From NCBI GenBank assembly GCA_000482765.1, contig AXWR01000011.1:21587-85586 (forward strand): 64,000 bases of DNA, read 5' to 3'. The stretch comes from Meiothermus taiwanensis DSM 14542 (lineage in GTDB: Bacteria > Deinococcota > Deinococci > Deinococcales > Thermaceae). Below the pieces are notes generated by a model that was given only the letters and a program-made list of their open reading frames with translations, was not told where the DNA came from and ran no database searches. A program made the position numbers and the translations under genes. Position 1 is the stretch's first letter, and each line of letters begins with the position of its first letter. This document shows, piece by piece, positions 43,325 through 52,098 of the stretch.

Positions 43325-44640
43325 ACCAGTCGGTTTTCCTCGGGCCGGGCGGGCAGCACCTCCAGGCCCAGCCAGGCGCACATCTCCAGCAAGGCTTCTT
43401 CATGCGGGCCCATCCCTACGGCCAGGTGGTGGGGGATGCGGTGGTTGAACCAGCTTGCTAAAAACTGCCGGGGGGTGAGGGGTTGGGCGGCCCAGGTGGG
43501 GCGGGTGAGGTAGCTCGAGTCCCCGTCGTAGCCTTTCTCACCGCTCAACACGCCCCCGTGCACCACGGCTTTGCGGCCCGGCAGCAGGCGCAGGCCGCTA
43601 ATAGGGCCCGCCCGCAGCGCCATGTCGCGCACCGCGGGCAGGTGGCGGTTGAAGTGCGGCACCAGCCGGGTGGGGCCCGCGGCCCAGGCCAGGGGTGCCT
43701 CGCCCCCGTGCCAGAGCATGATCCCTTTGGCCGAAAAGTGCGAGATGTCCAGCAGAATGGCCGGCCGGCCCGAGATGGCCTTCAGGGCCAGCTGGCTGGC
43801 CAGGCCCATCACATCGCCCTCGGGGGCCAGGGTGTAGCCCGCATCGGCCAGGCGGGCCATGGCCGCGTAGGCCATCACCCCAGTTCGCTCGGGGATCTCC
43901 GGCCACTCCCGCAGGGCCACCCCGTCGTAGGGCCGGGCCAGTTGTTCTAAGGCCAGCTCGAGGCGGAAGCTTTCACGCAGCTGCTCCACCGGATACTCGG
44001 AAAGCTCGCGGAACCCTGCAACCCGCGCCTCTATTTCCGCCTCCGAGACCGCCGCCAGGGCCTCCCACAGCTCGGCCAGCTCAGCCTTCTCCACGGTGAG
44101 ACCGGTCTCGGGCAGGGCATCAAAGGCAAAAAAGCCGGGCGCGTGGCCGCCCAGCCAGAGCACCCGGCCTTCGCGCAGCACCTTCACACCCCGCAGGGCC
44201 TGCAGGGTGAGCTTGAGGCGGGCCTGAAACCAGGCATCGTCTACTGCCCCATAGAACCACTTGGTGGGCTTTGGGGCCAGCGAGACCCCCAGGTTGAGGC
44301 CGCAGACCGCGTTCTGCGGCAGCGGGCCGCTGTCCCACACCTCGGGCAGGGCCCACAGCCCCACCGGGATGGGCAGCTCCAGGAGCGGCAAAAAGGCATC
44401 GCCGGTGGCAAAGGTCACGTGCTGCACCAGCAGCAAGTCCAACTTGGCGGCCTGGGCCGCGCGGGCCGCCGCCTCGGCCTGGGCGGCGTCGGCCACCGGC
44501 TCGGCCACATAGGCCAGCTCGAAGCCCAGCCGGGGGCCCAGGGCTTCCAGGGCCTGGCGGGTGGTGGGCTCGAGGCCCAGCTTGGAACCCCTAAACAGGG
44601 GCCGCACGATGGGAACAAGACCGATTCTGAGGTTTTGCAT
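43318..44640 (-). CDS. L-fucose/L-arabinose isomerase-like protein; candidate sulfoquinovose isomerase
   Basis: A 440-residue cytoplasmic protein. The C-terminal half has APEGDVMGLASQLALKAISGRPAILLDISHFSAKGIMLWHGGEAPLAW, which matches the FucI/AraA fold (Glu and Asp metal ligands, then the LWHCGNAP-like block). The N-terminal half has GLVPIVRPLFRGSKLG and the GLWALPE segment. This is a metal-dependent aldose-ketose isomerase type, unlike E. coli YihS. I recall that a variant sulfoglycolysis called sulfo-EMP2 uses a non-YihS isomerase; whether this is its orthologue needs a search. Start ATG at 44640. Confidence 0.78.
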   Translation of the reverse strand: MQNLRIGLVPIVRPLFRGSKLGLEPTTRQALEALGPRLGFELAYVAEPVADAAQAEAAARAAQAAKLDLLLVQHVTFATGDAFLPLLELPIPVGLWALPEVWDSGPLPQNAVCGLNLGVSLAPKPTKWFYGAVDDAWFQARLKLTLQALRGVKVLREGRVLWLGGHAPGFFAFDALPETGLTVEKAELAELWEALAAVSEAEIEARVAGFRELSEYPVEQLRESFRLELALEQLARPYDGVALREWPEIPERTGVMAYAAMARLADAGYTLAPEGDVMGLASQLALKAISGRPAILLDISHFSAKGIMLWHGGEAPLAWAAGPTRLVPHFNRHLPAVRDMALRAGPISGLRLLPGRKAVVHGGVLSGEKGYDGDSSYLTRPTWAAQPLTPRQFLASWFNHRIPHHLAVGMGPHEEALLEMCAWLGLEVLPARPEENRLVW

Positions 44641-44665
44641 ATGGACGTTGTTGCTCGAGGCCAGC

Positions 44666-45493
44666 CTATCCTTTCACGCCCCCCTGGGTCAGGCCGCCCA
44701 CCACCCGCTCCTGGAAAATCGCAATCACCAGAGCCACCGGCACCAGCGCAATGATCAGCGCTGCCGAGATCAGCGGCCAGGGAAAGGTATACTCGCCTTG
44801 CAGGAACTGGATACCCACCGGCAGGGTGCGCATGGCCTGCGAGGGCAGCAGGGTCAGCGACAGAAGGAACTCATCCCAACTGTTGACGAAGGCCAGAATG
44901 CTGGCGGTAAAAACCCCCGGTGCGGAAAGCGGCACCACGATACGCCACAACGCACCCAGACGAGAGCAGCCATCCACCATGGCGGCCGACTCCAGATCCT
45001 TGGGGATACCCTGAAAAAAGCTAACCAGCACCAGCGTAGCCACCGGGATGGACAGCGCGGCATGGGGCAGAATCAGGGCAATATAGGTGTTGCGCAACCC
45101 CAGCGCCAGCACCATCTCGAACAACGGCAACAGCAGGGTGACGGTAGGAAACATCGAAACCCCCACCAGCAAAGAAAAAATCAGGGTCTTGTGGGGAATG
45201 CGCAAACGGGCCAGGGCGTAGGCGGCCAGCGCCGATACAAACACGCACAGCAGGGTTGCCCCCACGGCCACAATCAGGCTGTTGAGGAAGTAGCGCCCGA
45301 TGGGGGCCTTGGTGAGGGCCTGCACGTAGTTTTGTAGGGTCGGGTTCTCGGGCAGCCAGGTGATGGGGATGCGGGTGAGCTCCGCCTCGGTTTTGAACGA
45401 GGTCAGGAGAATCCAAACCGCCGGAAAAAAGCCGTTAATAACAACGATACCTGCGGCAATCCAGAGCCATATACGGGGGTTGTTGAGTTTCAT
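44666..45493 (-). CDS. Sugar ABC transporter permease, MalG type
   Basis: A 275-residue inner-membrane protein with six hydrophobic segments. The EAA loop is SAAMVDGCSRLGALWRIVVPLSAPGVF. It begins with WLWIAAGIVVINGFFPAVWILLTSFKTEAEL, typical of the second permease of a carbohydrate uptake (CUT1) system. It pairs with the permease encoded 96 bases upstream and the binding protein at 46.7-47.9 kb. No ATPase gene is in the operon, so a shared MsmX-like ATPase is likely. Confidence 0.92.
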   Translation of the reverse strand: MKLNNPRIWLWIAAGIVVINGFFPAVWILLTSFKTEAELTRIPITWLPENPTLQNYVQALTKAPIGRYFLNSLIVAVGATLLCVFVSALAAYALARLRIPHKTLIFSLLVGVSMFPTVTLLLPLFEMVLALGLRNTYIALILPHAALSIPVATLVLVSFFQGIPKDLESAAMVDGCSRLGALWRIVVPLSAPGVFTASILAFVNSWDEFLLSLTLLPSQAMRTLPVGIQFLQGEYTFPWPLISAALIIALVPVALVIAIFQERVVGGLTQGGVKG

Positions 45494-45589
45494 AAAACCC
45501 TCCTGGCTCGAGCAAAGGCAGCAAGGAGCCGGCCGGACTGGGCGAAGCTTGCTTCACTCCACCCATGCCCCAGACCGTGGGACTTTAGC

Positions 45590-46489
45590 TTAATCATCGG
45601 CCCCCCTCACATACCGCAGGTAGACCAGGGTGACCGCCAGGCTGATCAGGAACATCAGCACCGCCAGGGCCGACCCGTAGCCAAAGTTGAGGTTCTCGAT
45701 GCTCATGGTGCGCACATACATAGCCAAGGTTTCAAAGGAGCTGCCCCCGTTCTGCATAGCAAAGGGGATGTCGAAGGTCTGGAAAGCCGTGATGGTGCGG
45801 AAGATCGCCGCCACCAGAATGGCTGGGGTTAGGAGCGGCAGGGTGATCCGCCAGAAACTCTGCCAGCGGTTGGCCCCGTCCACCGCAGCCGATTCGTAGA
45901 GCTCTTTGGGAATCACCTGCAACCCGGCCAGCAAGATAAGGGCCACAAAAGAACTGCTTTTCCAGATGATGCTGAAGCAAATGGCCCAGAAAAGCAGATC
46001 CGGCGTGGTTACCCATAGCAGCCGCTCACCCCCTAAGCGCACGATCACATCGTTGACCACCCCATACTGGCTGTCAAAAAACCATCTGAAAATCAACCCT
46101 GCGAACACCAGGGGCAAGGCCCAGGGCAGCAACAGGCCCAGGCGCACCGGCCACCTGACGCGAAAAGGCAGGTTGGCTAGCAAGGCCAGCAAAAGCCCCA
46201 CCACCAGTGCCCCCGGCACCGTCACCAAAACAATCAGAAGGGTGTTCCACAAGGCCGTCCAGAAGCGCTCATCGGAGAGGGCCTGGGCAAAGTTGGCAAA
46301 ACCAATGAACACCGGGTTGCTGCCGGTTTCATCGGTCAGGCGGCGCTGGAACAGGCTGGTGTAGAAAAGACGTACAACCGGATACAGCGCCACCGACCCC
46401 AGCAGCAAGGCCGCCGGAAGCAGCAGCCAGAAGGCCAGGGCGCGCTCGCTCAGGTCGCCAAAGCTGCGGCGGTATTTAGGCTGAATCAT
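45590..46489 (-). CDS. Sugar ABC transporter permease, MalF type
   Basis: A 299-residue inner-membrane protein with six hydrophobic segments; the EAA loop is YESAAVDGANRWQSFWRITLPLLTPAI. The start LSERALAFWLLLPAALLLGSVALYPVVRLFYTSLF is the usual first span of the first CUT1 permease. I start at the ATG at 46489 with GGGAGGTG upstream. It precedes the MalG-type gene and follows the binding-protein gene after a 185-base gap that contains a strong hairpin. Confidence 0.92.
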   Translation of the reverse strand: MIQPKYRRSFGDLSERALAFWLLLPAALLLGSVALYPVVRLFYTSLFQRRLTDETGSNPVFIGFANFAQALSDERFWTALWNTLLIVLVTVPGALVVGLLLALLANLPFRVRWPVRLGLLLPWALPLVFAGLIFRWFFDSQYGVVNDVIVRLGGERLLWVTTPDLLFWAICFSIIWKSSSFVALILLAGLQVIPKELYESAAVDGANRWQSFWRITLPLLTPAILVAAIFRTITAFQTFDIPFAMQNGGSSFETLAMYVRTMSIENLNFGYGSALAVLMFLISLAVTLVYLRYVRGADD

Positions 46490-46638
46490 GCGCACCTCCC
46501 AGTTGGTTCTTGGCCCAGCCACCTGGCTTCACCATCCTGCTACGCCTGGAGATTATTGGGTCGGTCTTGGGCCGCTTTTGCATGGCTTGTTCCAGAAAGA
46601 GCCGTTCTTGTGTTGTGCAAACAAAAAACATGGGTTGA

Positions 46639-46665
46639 GGGGTAGGAGCGCCCGGCCCCTACCCC
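46639..46665 (-). promoter_or_regulatory. Intercistronic hairpin between binding-protein and permease genes
   Basis: GGGGTAGG and CCTACCCC form a stem, extendable inward by AGC/GGC-type pairs. A run of six T lies 14 bases further along the minus strand. It may lower read-through to the permeases or protect the binding-protein message, a common layout in sugar ABC operons. The rest of the gap (46490-46674) has no gene. Confidence 0.6.
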
Positions 46666-46674
46666 TATCGGCTT

Positions 46675-47934
46675 TTATCTGCCGCTGTAGATCGCCTGCA
46701 AGCGGTTCACAATGTCGCGGGCGCCCTGCTCAGGGGTTTTCTGGCGGGCCAGCACCTGGTTGGTGTTAACCCGGATGGCCTCAGAGATCTCAGCATAGCG
46801 CGGGTGTTGGGGGCGCGCACGGGCCGCCTGTACCACGGGCAAGGCCTGACCGAACCAGGGGTTCACCCGCAAAATATCCGCATCACGGTACAGCGAGGGG
46901 AAGGTCGGCAGATTGGAGGCATCGATAGCCAGTATCTTGGAGACCTCCGGGCTGCTCAGGAAGCGCACCAGGCGGTAGGCCTGCGCTTTATTGCGGCTAA
47001 AGTCGGAGACAGCCCACTGCCATCCCCCCAGACAGCTCGCCTGGCGGCCCCCAGGGAAGGCAGGCAGGGGCACCACGCCAATCTTGCCCTTGACCTGGCT
47101 GTCGGCGTCGTTCTGGAACCTGTTCCAGGCGTAGGCGAACAGGGTACCGAAGATCCAGCGTCCGGCCTGCATCTCCTGGCGAATGGTGTCTTGGGGTTTT
47201 TCGGCCATGTTGGGCGGCGAAACCCGCCGGTCCATCAGGCTGACCCAAAACTGCAAGGAGCGCTGGGCCTGTTCCACGGTGAGGCTGAACTGGCCCTCTG
47301 CGTTGGTCACATCGCCGCCCGCTGCCCAGATGGGGAGCAAGAAGGTGCAGACCGTCCCCTCGACGGGTGCGCCGATATAGCCGATACCGTTGAGGTTGGG
47401 GTTGTTCTCGCGCTGCAGGATGGTCTGGGCTTGCTGGATGACCTCATCCCAGGTGGTGGGGGGCTTGAAGTTGTACTTCTCCAGCAGGTCGGCGCGGTAG
47501 TACAAGAACATCGCGTCGGCAAAGGCCGGCAAGGCCACCAGTTGACCGTTGATCACGTTGGCCTGCGAGTAGGCCGGCAGGTACTGCCTCAGCAGGTTCT
47601 GGCGTGAGGCGGCGGGCAGATACTTGTCCAGGGTATCGGCCCAGCGGCTGGCCAGGTACTGGGCGGGGCGGATGACATCAATCAGGATGATGTCGATGCT
47701 GGGGTCGCGCGAGGCCAGCACCGTGGTGAGGTACTGCTGCTGCTGATCGGAGGTGGCCCCACCCACCTCGATATCCACCCGCACCCCTGGGTTGCGCTGC
47801 TGGTAGATGTCCAGAATTTTGCGCATCACATCCGGGCGCTGCTGCCCCCCCACAAAGACCCGCAAGCGGGTTTGCTGCGCCAGGGCAGTAGACATCACCA
47901 GCACAGCGACCAGTAGCCAAAACAGCTTCTTCAT
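46675..47934 (-). CDS. Sugar-binding protein of the ABC transporter
   Basis: A 419-residue exported solute-binding protein of the CUT1 type. The signal peptide is KKLFWLLVAVLVMSTALAQ. Family blocks: GVRVDIEVGGATSDQQQQYLTTVLASRDPSIDIILIDV, LPAFADAMFLYYRADLLEKYNFKPPTTWDEV, NGIGYIGAPVEGT, and LGGWQWAVSDFSRNKAQAYRLV. The ligand is inferred from the operon to be a sulfosugar; the known sulfoquinovose-binding SmoF is of the same general class. Its ATG overlaps the comC stop in an ATGA. Confidence 0.9.
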   Translation of the reverse strand: MKKLFWLLVAVLVMSTALAQQTRLRVFVGGQQRPDVMRKILDIYQQRNPGVRVDIEVGGATSDQQQQYLTTVLASRDPSIDIILIDVIRPAQYLASRWADTLDKYLPAASRQNLLRQYLPAYSQANVINGQLVALPAFADAMFLYYRADLLEKYNFKPPTTWDEVIQQAQTILQRENNPNLNGIGYIGAPVEGTVCTFLLPIWAAGGDVTNAEGQFSLTVEQAQRSLQFWVSLMDRRVSPPNMAEKPQDTIRQEMQAGRWIFGTLFAYAWNRFQNDADSQVKGKIGVVPLPAFPGGRQASCLGGWQWAVSDFSRNKAQAYRLVRFLSSPEVSKILAIDASNLPTFPSLYRDADILRVNPWFGQALPVVQAARARPQHPRYAEISEAIRVNTNQVLARQKTPEQGARDIVNRLQAIYSGR

Positions 47935-48929
47935 CTTGTCCCTCCTCCTTGTAGATGCACGCCTAGTTTACCGAGTTCGGCCTCTAGTGTCTCGTTGACC
48001 TCCACTCCTTCTACTAGGGATTTCTCTCGTAAAGCGGCGCGGCGCGCTCCAGGAATCCGGCCTCCGGCCGCTTCAAGAGCCTGGACGAGCTGGGCCAGCC
48101 GGCCCCCGTAGCCTGTGCCAAAGGCGGCGGGATCGAAGGCCAGCAGCAGCAGCCCCGGTTTGGCAGCTTGCTCGGGTGGCATCCAGGGCAGGGGCAGCTC
48201 GGGCGAGAGCACCTCGCCCGCCAGGGCCCCGGCCAGCACCTCCACCAACACCGCCAGGGCAAACCCTTTACCCTCGCCAATGGGCAGCAGCGAGCCTTCC
48301 AGCGCGGCTTGGGCATCGGTGGTGGGGCGGCCCTCCTTGTCGAGCGCCCAGCCCGGCGGGATGGGCTCGCCCTTTTTGGCCGCGGCAATAATCTTGCCGC
48401 GCGCCACCACCGAGATGGAGGTATCGATGATGATCGGCTGGGGCTCGGCCGGCGCGCCCAGGGCGATGGGGTTGGTGCCCAGCACCGGCCCCGGGGCGAT
48501 GGCCGGGGGGGTGTTGGCAAAGGCCAGGGCCACCAACCCTTGCCGAGCCAGCCGGCCCACGTAAGCCGAGAGCACCCCGGAATGCCCCGCGCCCCGCACG
48601 GCCAGCGCGGCGCTCCCCTGCTCCCTGGCCATCGGGGCCAGCGCCTGCACTGCAAAAAGCCCGGCCACCGGCCCCGGTGCGCCGTCGGCATGGAGAACTG
48701 CAACGCCGGGTTTGGTTCGTTCCAAGCGCATCTGCGGCCGGGGGTTGAGCCCGCCAGCCCGAAGCTGCGCGGTGTACTGGGCAACACGGGTCAGGCCGTG
48801 CCCCACGTTGCCCTCGAGCTCGGCCTCGAGGATCACCTCGGCGAAGGCCTCGGCCTGATCCGGGGCCAGCCCCAGGCCCTGGAAGTGGCTCGAGAGCGCC
48901 TGCTTGAGCGTGGGATAAGGAACCCTCAT
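47931..48929 (-). CDS. comC: LDH2/MDH2 family dehydrogenase; candidate (R)-sulfolactate dehydrogenase ComC
   Basis: A 332-residue NAD(P)-dependent 2-hydroxyacid dehydrogenase of the type 2 malate/lactate family. Blocks: EAELEGNVGHGLTRVAQYTAQLRAGG, VRGAGHSGVLSAYVGRLARQG with the likely catalytic His, APGPVLGTNPIALGAPA and GEGKGFALAVLVEVLAGALAG. ComC of bacterial sulfolactate metabolism and of coenzyme M synthesis is in this family. Its coupling to a SlcC-like gene (4-base overlap) and suyAB matches the known slcC-comC-suyAB set, in which the two dehydrogenases turn (S)- into (R)-sulfolactate through sulfopyruvate. A plain malate or ureidoglycolate role is the alternative. Confidence 0.82.
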   Translation of the reverse strand: MRVPYPTLKQALSSHFQGLGLAPDQAEAFAEVILEAELEGNVGHGLTRVAQYTAQLRAGGLNPRPQMRLERTKPGVAVLHADGAPGPVAGLFAVQALAPMAREQGSAALAVRGAGHSGVLSAYVGRLARQGLVALAFANTPPAIAPGPVLGTNPIALGAPAEPQPIIIDTSISVVARGKIIAAAKKGEPIPPGWALDKEGRPTTDAQAALEGSLLPIGEGKGFALAVLVEVLAGALAGEVLSPELPLPWMPPEQAAKPGLLLLAFDPAAFGTGYGGRLAQLVQALEAAGGRIPGARRAALREKSLVEGVEVNETLEAELGKLGVHLQGGGTR

Positions 48930-49852
48930 GCCACCCCCAGGATGTTCAAAACCCCCTCGGCCACCCGCAACCCCACCGCCTCCTGGGCCTCGGCGGTCAG
49001 TCCGGCCACATGGGGGGTGATCCACAGGTTCTCCACACCCCGCAGCGGGTGTTGGGGGGGCAGAGGCTCGGGGTCGACCACGTCCAGCACCGCCCCGGCC
49101 AGGTGGCCCGAGCGCAGGGCTGCGATCAGGTCGGCCTGGTGCACCAGCTCGCCGCGGGCGGTGTTGATGAGAAAGCTGCCCCGGGGCATGGTGGCCAGGG
49201 TCTCGGCCCGGATCAGTCCTTTGGTCTCGGGGGTCAGCGGGGCGTGCAGCGAGAGGAACTGGGCCCGCCGCAGCACCTCCGGGGTCGAGAGCAGCTCGAT
49301 CCCCAGGTCTTCCACCGCGCTCTCCCAGGGCAGGCGCATGGGATCGGAGGCCACCACCCGCATGCCAAAGGCCCGGGCCCGCCGGGCCACCCTGAGCCCC
49401 ACCTCGCCCAGGCCCACCAAGCCCAGGGTCTTGCCCGAGAGCTCAAACCCCCCAAAGGCCGCGCGGTTCCAGCCGCCCTCGGCCACATGGGCCGCCGCCC
49501 CGGCGATGTTGCGGGCCAGGTGTAGCATGGCGGCCATTACATACTCGGCGACCGCATTGGCGTTGATGCCCCTGGCAAAGTAGAGCTGAACCCCGGCGGC
49601 CTTCAGGTCGGGCTGCGCGATGTTGTCCAGCCCCACCCCCAGCCGCCCCACCACCCGCAGCCGGGGCGCGGCGGCCAGCAGCTCGGCGTTGACCTGGGTC
49701 TGGTTGCGCACGATCAGCGCGGTGGCCCCGGCCAGCCGGGCCTTGAGGGCCTCGCGGTCTTTCCAGAGGTTGGGGTCGTAGTGCACCTCGAGGCCGCTTT
49801 GCTGCAGGCGCTGCAGGCCGCTGGGTGTGATGAACTCGCAAACCACAATCAT
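48926..49852 (-). CDS. slcC: D-2-hydroxyacid dehydrogenase family; candidate (S)-sulfolactate dehydrogenase SlcC
   Basis: A 308-residue phosphoglycerate-dehydrogenase-like enzyme. GRLGVGLDNI, the NAD motif LGLVGLGEVGLRVARRARAFGMRVVASDP, the Arg in INTARGELV, the acidic residue in VVDPEPLP and the catalytic His in ITPHVAGLT are all present. SlcC oxidises (S)-sulfolactate to 3-sulfopyruvate, which ComC reduces to the (R)-form used by SuyAB. The gene lies 2 bases after suyB. The assignment to SlcC rests on the operon, since the family is broad. Confidence 0.82.
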   Translation of the reverse strand: MIVVCEFITPSGLQRLQQSGLEVHYDPNLWKDREALKARLAGATALIVRNQTQVNAELLAAAPRLRVVGRLGVGLDNIAQPDLKAAGVQLYFARGINANAVAEYVMAAMLHLARNIAGAAAHVAEGGWNRAAFGGFELSGKTLGLVGLGEVGLRVARRARAFGMRVVASDPMRLPWESAVEDLGIELLSTPEVLRRAQFLSLHAPLTPETKGLIRAETLATMPRGSFLINTARGELVHQADLIAALRSGHLAGAVLDVVDPEPLPPQHPLRGVENLWITPHVAGLTAEAQEAVGLRVAEGVLNILGVA

Positions 49853-49854
49853 GT

Positions 49855-51033
49855 TCAGGCGCTGGGGTACAGCTTGGTAATCACGAACTCGTTGTGCCGC
49901 AGGAGCTCGGCGGCGGTCAGGCGGCCATTCACGGTGCGGGCGAAGACCTCGAGGATGCGGTCGGCGGCCTCATCCAGGGTGATATCGCCCACCAGCAGAT
50001 CCGGCAGTTTGACGTCGATGTGCTCGCTCATGGTGCTGCAGGTGATGGGGTTGGGCGAGACCTTGATGACCGGGATCAGGGGATGCCCCACAATGTTGCC
50101 CTGCCCGGTGGTGAAGAAGTGCAGCACGCTGCCCCCCGCCGCGCACAGCGTCACCTGCTCGGCCCCGGCGGAAGAGCTGTTCATGAAGACCAGGCCCTGG
50201 CCCGGCCTGACCGGCTCGGCGTAGTCGAGCACCGCCTGGATGGGGCGGGTGCCGGTTTTCTGGATGTTGCCCAGGGCTTTTTCCTCGATGGTGGAGAGGC
50301 CGCCGCGGATGTTGCCCTCGGTGGGCTGGGAGCCCAGCAGGTCGACGCCCTGGGCCTCAATCATGCGGATGTAGTCGTTGTAGATCTGCATGAATTTGCG
50401 CTTGAGGGCGGGGGTGGCACAGCGGTTGGCGATCAGGTGTTCGCCGCCGGTGAGCTCGGAGGTCTCGCCGAAGATGACCGAGGCCCCCATATCCACCAGC
50501 CGATCCACCGCCCGGCCCTGGGCCTTGTTGCCGGCCAGCCCCAAGGTGGGGTCGGACTCGCCGCACTTGATGGAGAGCACCAGCTCCGAGACCTGGATGG
50601 GCTCGCGTTTGAGCTCGGAGGCATCCTGCACCATCCGGTAGGCCACCCGGCTGGCCGCGTTGATCACGTTGAGGTCGCCATGGCGCTCGATGGAGAAGGT
50701 CTCGACGGGCTTGCCGGTCCTGGCAATGGCCGAGGCCACCCGGTCGGTCCATTTGGGCTCGATGCCGATCACCACCACCCCGTGCACGTTGGGGTTGGCC
50801 CCGTGGCCCGAAAGGGTGCGGAAGGTGAGCTCGAGGTCGGCGCCAAACTGCAAGCGCCCGTAAGGGTGCGGCAGGGCGGTGGTGCCGTGGATAAGCCGGG
50901 CCACCCCCTCGGCAGCGGCGTTGGAAAGATCGTCCACCGGCAGGATCAGCACGTGGTTGCGCACCCCCACCGCCCCGTTCGGGCGGCGGTAGCCGGTCAG
51001 CTGCAGGCCTTTGGAGGCTGCTTTCCTAGGCAT
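49855..51033 (-). CDS. suyB: (R)-sulfolactate sulfo-lyase large subunit SuyB (UxaA/altronate dehydratase family)
   Basis: A 392-residue enzyme subunit. GYRRPNGAVGVRNHVLILPVDDLSNAA, ALPHPYGRLQFGADLELTFRTL, SIKCGESD, ASVIFGETSELTGGEHL, GGLSTIEEKALGNIQKTGTR and HFFTTGQGNIVGHP fit the altronate/galactarate dehydratase fold and, in my recollection, SuyB in particular. SuyAB removes sulfite from (R)-sulfolactate to give pyruvate. The cysteine in KCGESD and others may hold the metal or cluster. Its ATG shares one base with the suyA stop. An altronate dehydratase is the alternative, but uronate genes are absent. Confidence 0.85.
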   Translation of the reverse strand: MPRKAASKGLQLTGYRRPNGAVGVRNHVLILPVDDLSNAAAEGVARLIHGTTALPHPYGRLQFGADLELTFRTLSGHGANPNVHGVVVIGIEPKWTDRVASAIARTGKPVETFSIERHGDLNVINAASRVAYRMVQDASELKREPIQVSELVLSIKCGESDPTLGLAGNKAQGRAVDRLVDMGASVIFGETSELTGGEHLIANRCATPALKRKFMQIYNDYIRMIEAQGVDLLGSQPTEGNIRGGLSTIEEKALGNIQKTGTRPIQAVLDYAEPVRPGQGLVFMNSSSAGAEQVTLCAAGGSVLHFFTTGQGNIVGHPLIPVIKVSPNPITCSTMSEHIDVKLPDLLVGDITLDEAADRILEVFARTVNGRLTAAELLRHNEFVITKLYPSA

Positions 51034-51365
51034 TACTGGCCTCCTTTGGCCCTGGGCTTTTGGCCCTTGCCCTTGCTTCCGTAATCCCAGCGCAGGGTGC
51101 GGATGTTGTGCACGTGTACATAGCCACCTTTTTTGACGGGCTGGGTCATGCGGCCCACCTTCTCGCCGTACTCGATGACCACATGGCCCTCGGGCATGTC
51201 CCTGAGGGCGATTTTGTGCCCCAGGGGAATATCCTCAAGCAGTTTGACCTTGTGGGTTTTACCGCCCTCGAGGCTGTGAATGACCAGCTCCTCGCCGGCT
51301 TTTAAGTCGGCCACTGCAACCGCTACATCATCGGTGCTTTTATGCGCTAAGGCCCTATGTGCCAC
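51033..51365 (-). CDS. suyA: (R)-sulfolactate sulfo-lyase small subunit SuyA (SAF domain)
   Basis: A 110-residue SAF-domain protein, the small partner of SuyB. AVAVADLKAGEELVIHS, LLEDIPLGHKIALRDMPEGHVVIEYGEKVGRMTQPVKKGGYVHVHNIRTLRW follows the SuyA/UxaA N-terminal pattern; HKIAL and HVHNxRTLRW are its hallmarks. I chose the GTG at 51365 behind GGAGGG; the frame is open for 41 more codons, but that part crosses the GntR operator. It is the first gene of the ten-gene run. Confidence 0.87.
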   Translation of the reverse strand: MAHRALAHKSTDDVAVAVADLKAGEELVIHSLEGGKTHKVKLLEDIPLGHKIALRDMPEGHVVIEYGEKVGRMTQPVKKGGYVHVHNIRTLRWDYGSKGKGQKPRAKGGQ

Positions 51366-51389
51366 CAGACCCTCCTTTGGTTTCTGCAG

Positions 51390-51407
51390 GATTTTATATC
51401 TAAAATC
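51390..51407. promoter_or_regulatory. Operator palindrome between suyA and the GntR gene
   Basis: GATTTTA (51390-51396) and TAAAATC (51401-51407) form a dyad around TATC in the 77-base divergent gap. The ten-base word ATCTAAAATC is shared with the palindrome at 37703-37723. It is the likely site of the GntR-family regulator encoded next to it. Confidence 0.7.
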
Positions 51408-51442
51408 TTTTATGGTCAATGTGCTAAACTGGGAGGCTAAGA

Positions 51443-52098
51443 ATGACCCTGAACCGCACCACCCTGAACCGCGAAGCCTACAAGGCACTCAGGCAGGCCA
51501 TTCTGGGGCGCAAAATTCCCCCCGGCCAGAAGCTGGTGGTGCGGGTGCTGGCCGAGGAGCTGGGCCTCTCCCCCACCCCGGTCAAGGAGGCCCTGGCCGC
51601 GCTGGAGCGGGAGGGGCTGGTGGTGGCGGTGCCGCACCGGGGCTACTTTGTGCTGGAGCCGAGCCTGGAAGACGTGCGCGAAATCTACAGCCTGCGCGAG
51701 GTGCTGGAAGGACTGGCCGCCCGGCTGGCCGTAGAAAACAACGGAAGGGCGCTGTTGCGGAAGCTCGAGCGGCTTTTCGAAAAGCAGTGCGAGGCGGCGG
51801 AGCAGGGGGATATAGAAGCCTATGGCGACCTCGACCTGGCCTTCCACCGCACCTTCTGGGAAGCCGCCGGCAGCAAACGCCTGCTGGCCACCGCCGAGAC
51901 CATCGACGGCCAGATTCGCATGCTCATCAACAGCTCGGCGGCCATTCCGGGGCGCCTGCCGCAGTCGCGGGCCGAGCACCAGGCCATTTTGCAAGCGGTG
52001 CGGGACAAAGACCCCCAGGCCGCCGAAGCCGCCATGCGCAGCCACGTGCGCAACGCCGGGCAGGCCCTGGAGCAGTTCCTGCTGCACCAGGCCAAGCG

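Noticed and set aside
49855..51365. Altronate or galactarate dehydratase
   Set aside because: Same family, but no uronate isomerase, oxidoreductase or KDG kinase genes are present, while SlcC- and ComC-like genes adjoin; the SuyAB reading fits better, though not proven.
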